Shown: one piece after another, positions 4,782 to 5,518 of the stretch | Layout of the letters: every line of letters begins with the position of its first letter | Numbering within the stretch: position 1 is the first letter of the stretch | Assembly (NCBI GenBank): GCA_019421925.1 | Contig: JAHZEH010000150.1 | Location: 1 to 5,518, forward strand | Source: Clostridia bacterium | GTDB taxonomy: Bacteria; Bacillota; Clostridia; Christensenellales; CALWSW01 | Direction: 5' to 3' | Length of the DNA: 5,518 nt | Position numbers and translations under genes: made by a program | The notes under the pieces: generated by a model | What the model was told of the DNA's origin: nothing | What the model saw: only the letters and a program-made list of their open reading frames with translations | Databases searched by the model: none

Positions 4782-5518
4782 CCAAGCGCCGGGAGGGGGC
4801 GCCGGGAGCCGCGTACTGCGCGTCTGCGCCGTCGCGCTCTTTTGGCTGGCCCTTTGGCAGGGGCTGTACTGCCTCGTTGCAAAGGAGATACTCATCGTAT
4901 CTCCTTTTGACGTTCTCCAGCGCATCGCTGAGCTCATGGGAACGGGGGAGTTCTACGGTGCAGCGGCTGCCTCCCTGCTGCGGGTGGCCTGCGGATTCGC
5001 GCTGGCAGTGGTCTGCGGCTGCCTGCTGGCAGTGCTGACCAGCTTTGTGCCCCTGGCCCATGCCTTTTTGAGCCCTGTTCTGGGCATCGTCAAGGCCACC
5101 CCAGTGGCCTCCTTTATCATCCTGGCCATCGTCTGGCTGGGCGGTAACCGGGTTCCCCCTTTTATCTCTTTTCTCATGGTGCTCCCCGTGGTGTGGAGCA
5201 ATGTCTCGGGCGGCATCCGGGCGGTGGACCGCAATCTGCTGGAGATGGCCCAGGTGTTCCGCCTCAGACGGCGGGACAAGCTGCAAAAAATCTATCTCCC
5301 CGCTGTCATGCCCTACTTTATGGCGGCCTGCACCGCAGGCGCGGGCATGGCCTGGAAGGCGGGCATTGCCGCCGAAGTGCTGGGCTCTACCCGGCTGTCC
5401 ATCGGCGGGAAAATCTACGAGTCCAAGATTTATCTCGAGACGGTGGACCTCTTTGCATGGACCGCTGTGCTCATCGTGCTGAGTATCCTCTTCGAGAGAG
5501 GATTTGTGGCGCTGGTCG
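4756..5518 (+). CDS. ABC importer permease, SsuC/TauC type (3' partial)
   Basis: Inner-membrane permease of a nitrate/sulfonate/taurine-type ABC importer; 254 codons are visible and the frame is open at the window edge. The family is usually 250-270 aa, so it is nearly complete. Hydrophobic segments lie near residues 23-42, 78-98, 105-128, 136-150, 186-206 and 234-254. The cytoplasmic EAA loop that docks on the ATPase is at about 163-184 (EMAQVFRL...KIYLPAVMP), followed by the family pattern AWKAGIAAEVLG (199-210). The N-terminal residues 11-18 are Gly/Ala-rich, encoded by a short direct repeat. The ATG at 4756 lies inside the end of the lipoprotein gene; GGAGG (4740-4744) is 11 nt before it. 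The 26-nt overlap suggests translational coupling. The matching ATPase should follow outside the window. Substrate unknown. Confidence 0.9.
   Translation, partial: MRISSTNRNQAPGGGAGSRVLRVCAVALFWLALWQGLYCLVAKEILIVSPFDVLQRIAELMGTGEFYGAAAASLLRVACGFALAVVCGCLLAVLTSFVPLAHAFLSPVLGIVKATPVASFIILAIVWLGGNRVPPFISFLMVLPVVWSNVSGGIRAVDRNLLEMAQVFRLRRRDKLQKIYLPAVMPYFMAACTAGAGMAWKAGIAAEVLGSTRLSIGGKIYESKIYLETVDLFAWTAVLIVLSILFERGFVALV
4786..4808 (+). repeat. Tandem-like 10-nt direct repeat at the permease 5' end
   Basis: GCGCCGGGAG occurs at 4786-4795 and again at 4799-4808, a 13-nt period. It lies directly after the lipoprotein stop and encodes the Gly-rich start of the permease. Because the period is not a multiple of three, loss of one unit would shift the permease frame. 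Confidence 0.5.
4881..4908 (+). repeat. Perfect 11-bp inverted repeat in the permease gene
   Basis: AAAGGAGATAC (4881-4891) and GTATCTCCTTT (4897-4907) are perfect reverse complements around a 5-nt loop, and the second arm ends in four T residues (4905-4908). The shape resembles an intrinsic terminator, but it lies inside the permease coding region at about residues 42-51. It could lower transcription into the permease relative to the lipoprotein, or be a chance product of coding sequence. Confidence 0.6.

Overview
The window looks like a chromosomal segment of a GC-rich anaerobic Firmicute, most likely a Clostridia/Oscillospiraceae-type gut bacterium. This is an inference from three things: strong AGGAGG-type ribosome binding sites, sigma-A-like promoters with 17-18 bp spacers, and the protein families present (a SANT/Myb-like regulator, a PaiA-like acetyltransferase, a NagD-like HAD phosphatase and a lipoprotein-dependent ABC importer). 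No RNA gene, CRISPR array or insertion sequence is visible.

Layout. Positions 1-54 hold no recognisable gene and end at a 13-bp dyad terminator (55-90). A 228-aa putative DNA-binding protein (181-867, +) with a SANT/Myb-like N-terminus, an AT-hook-like motif and a C-terminal coiled coil converges on a 105-aa helical protein of unknown function (924-1241, -). The two share a bidirectional terminator (881-904). Next on the minus strand is a NagD-like HAD-IIA phosphatase (1393-2169) with its own promoter (2260-2288) and a strong terminator (1345-1377). Upstream of it on the same strand is a PaiA-type polyamine N-acetyltransferase gene (2299-2815), broken by a +1-type frameshift in a run of eight A residues. 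Its reading frame is otherwise intact on both sides.

The gap 2816-3187 (372 bases) is a divergent control region. It holds a minus-strand promoter (3003-3031) that gives the acetyltransferase a leader of about 180 nt, and a plus-strand promoter (3074-3103) with a perfect TATAAT for the operon on the right. That operon starts with a 165-aa cyclic-nucleotide-binding-domain protein of the Crp/Fnr type whose helix-turn-helix domain is missing. A lipoprotein substrate-binding protein of the NMT1/SsuA type (3708-4781) follows, then a SsuC/TauC-type permease (4756 to the window edge) overlapping it by 26 nt. The ATPase expected for such an importer would lie beyond the right edge.

Points of most interest: the acetyltransferase frameshift in a homopolymer, the HTH-less Crp-like protein leading an importer operon, and a perfect 11-bp inverted repeat followed by four T residues inside the start of the permease gene. 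No clearly new multi-gene system can be proven from this window; the regulator-importer operon is the nearest candidate.
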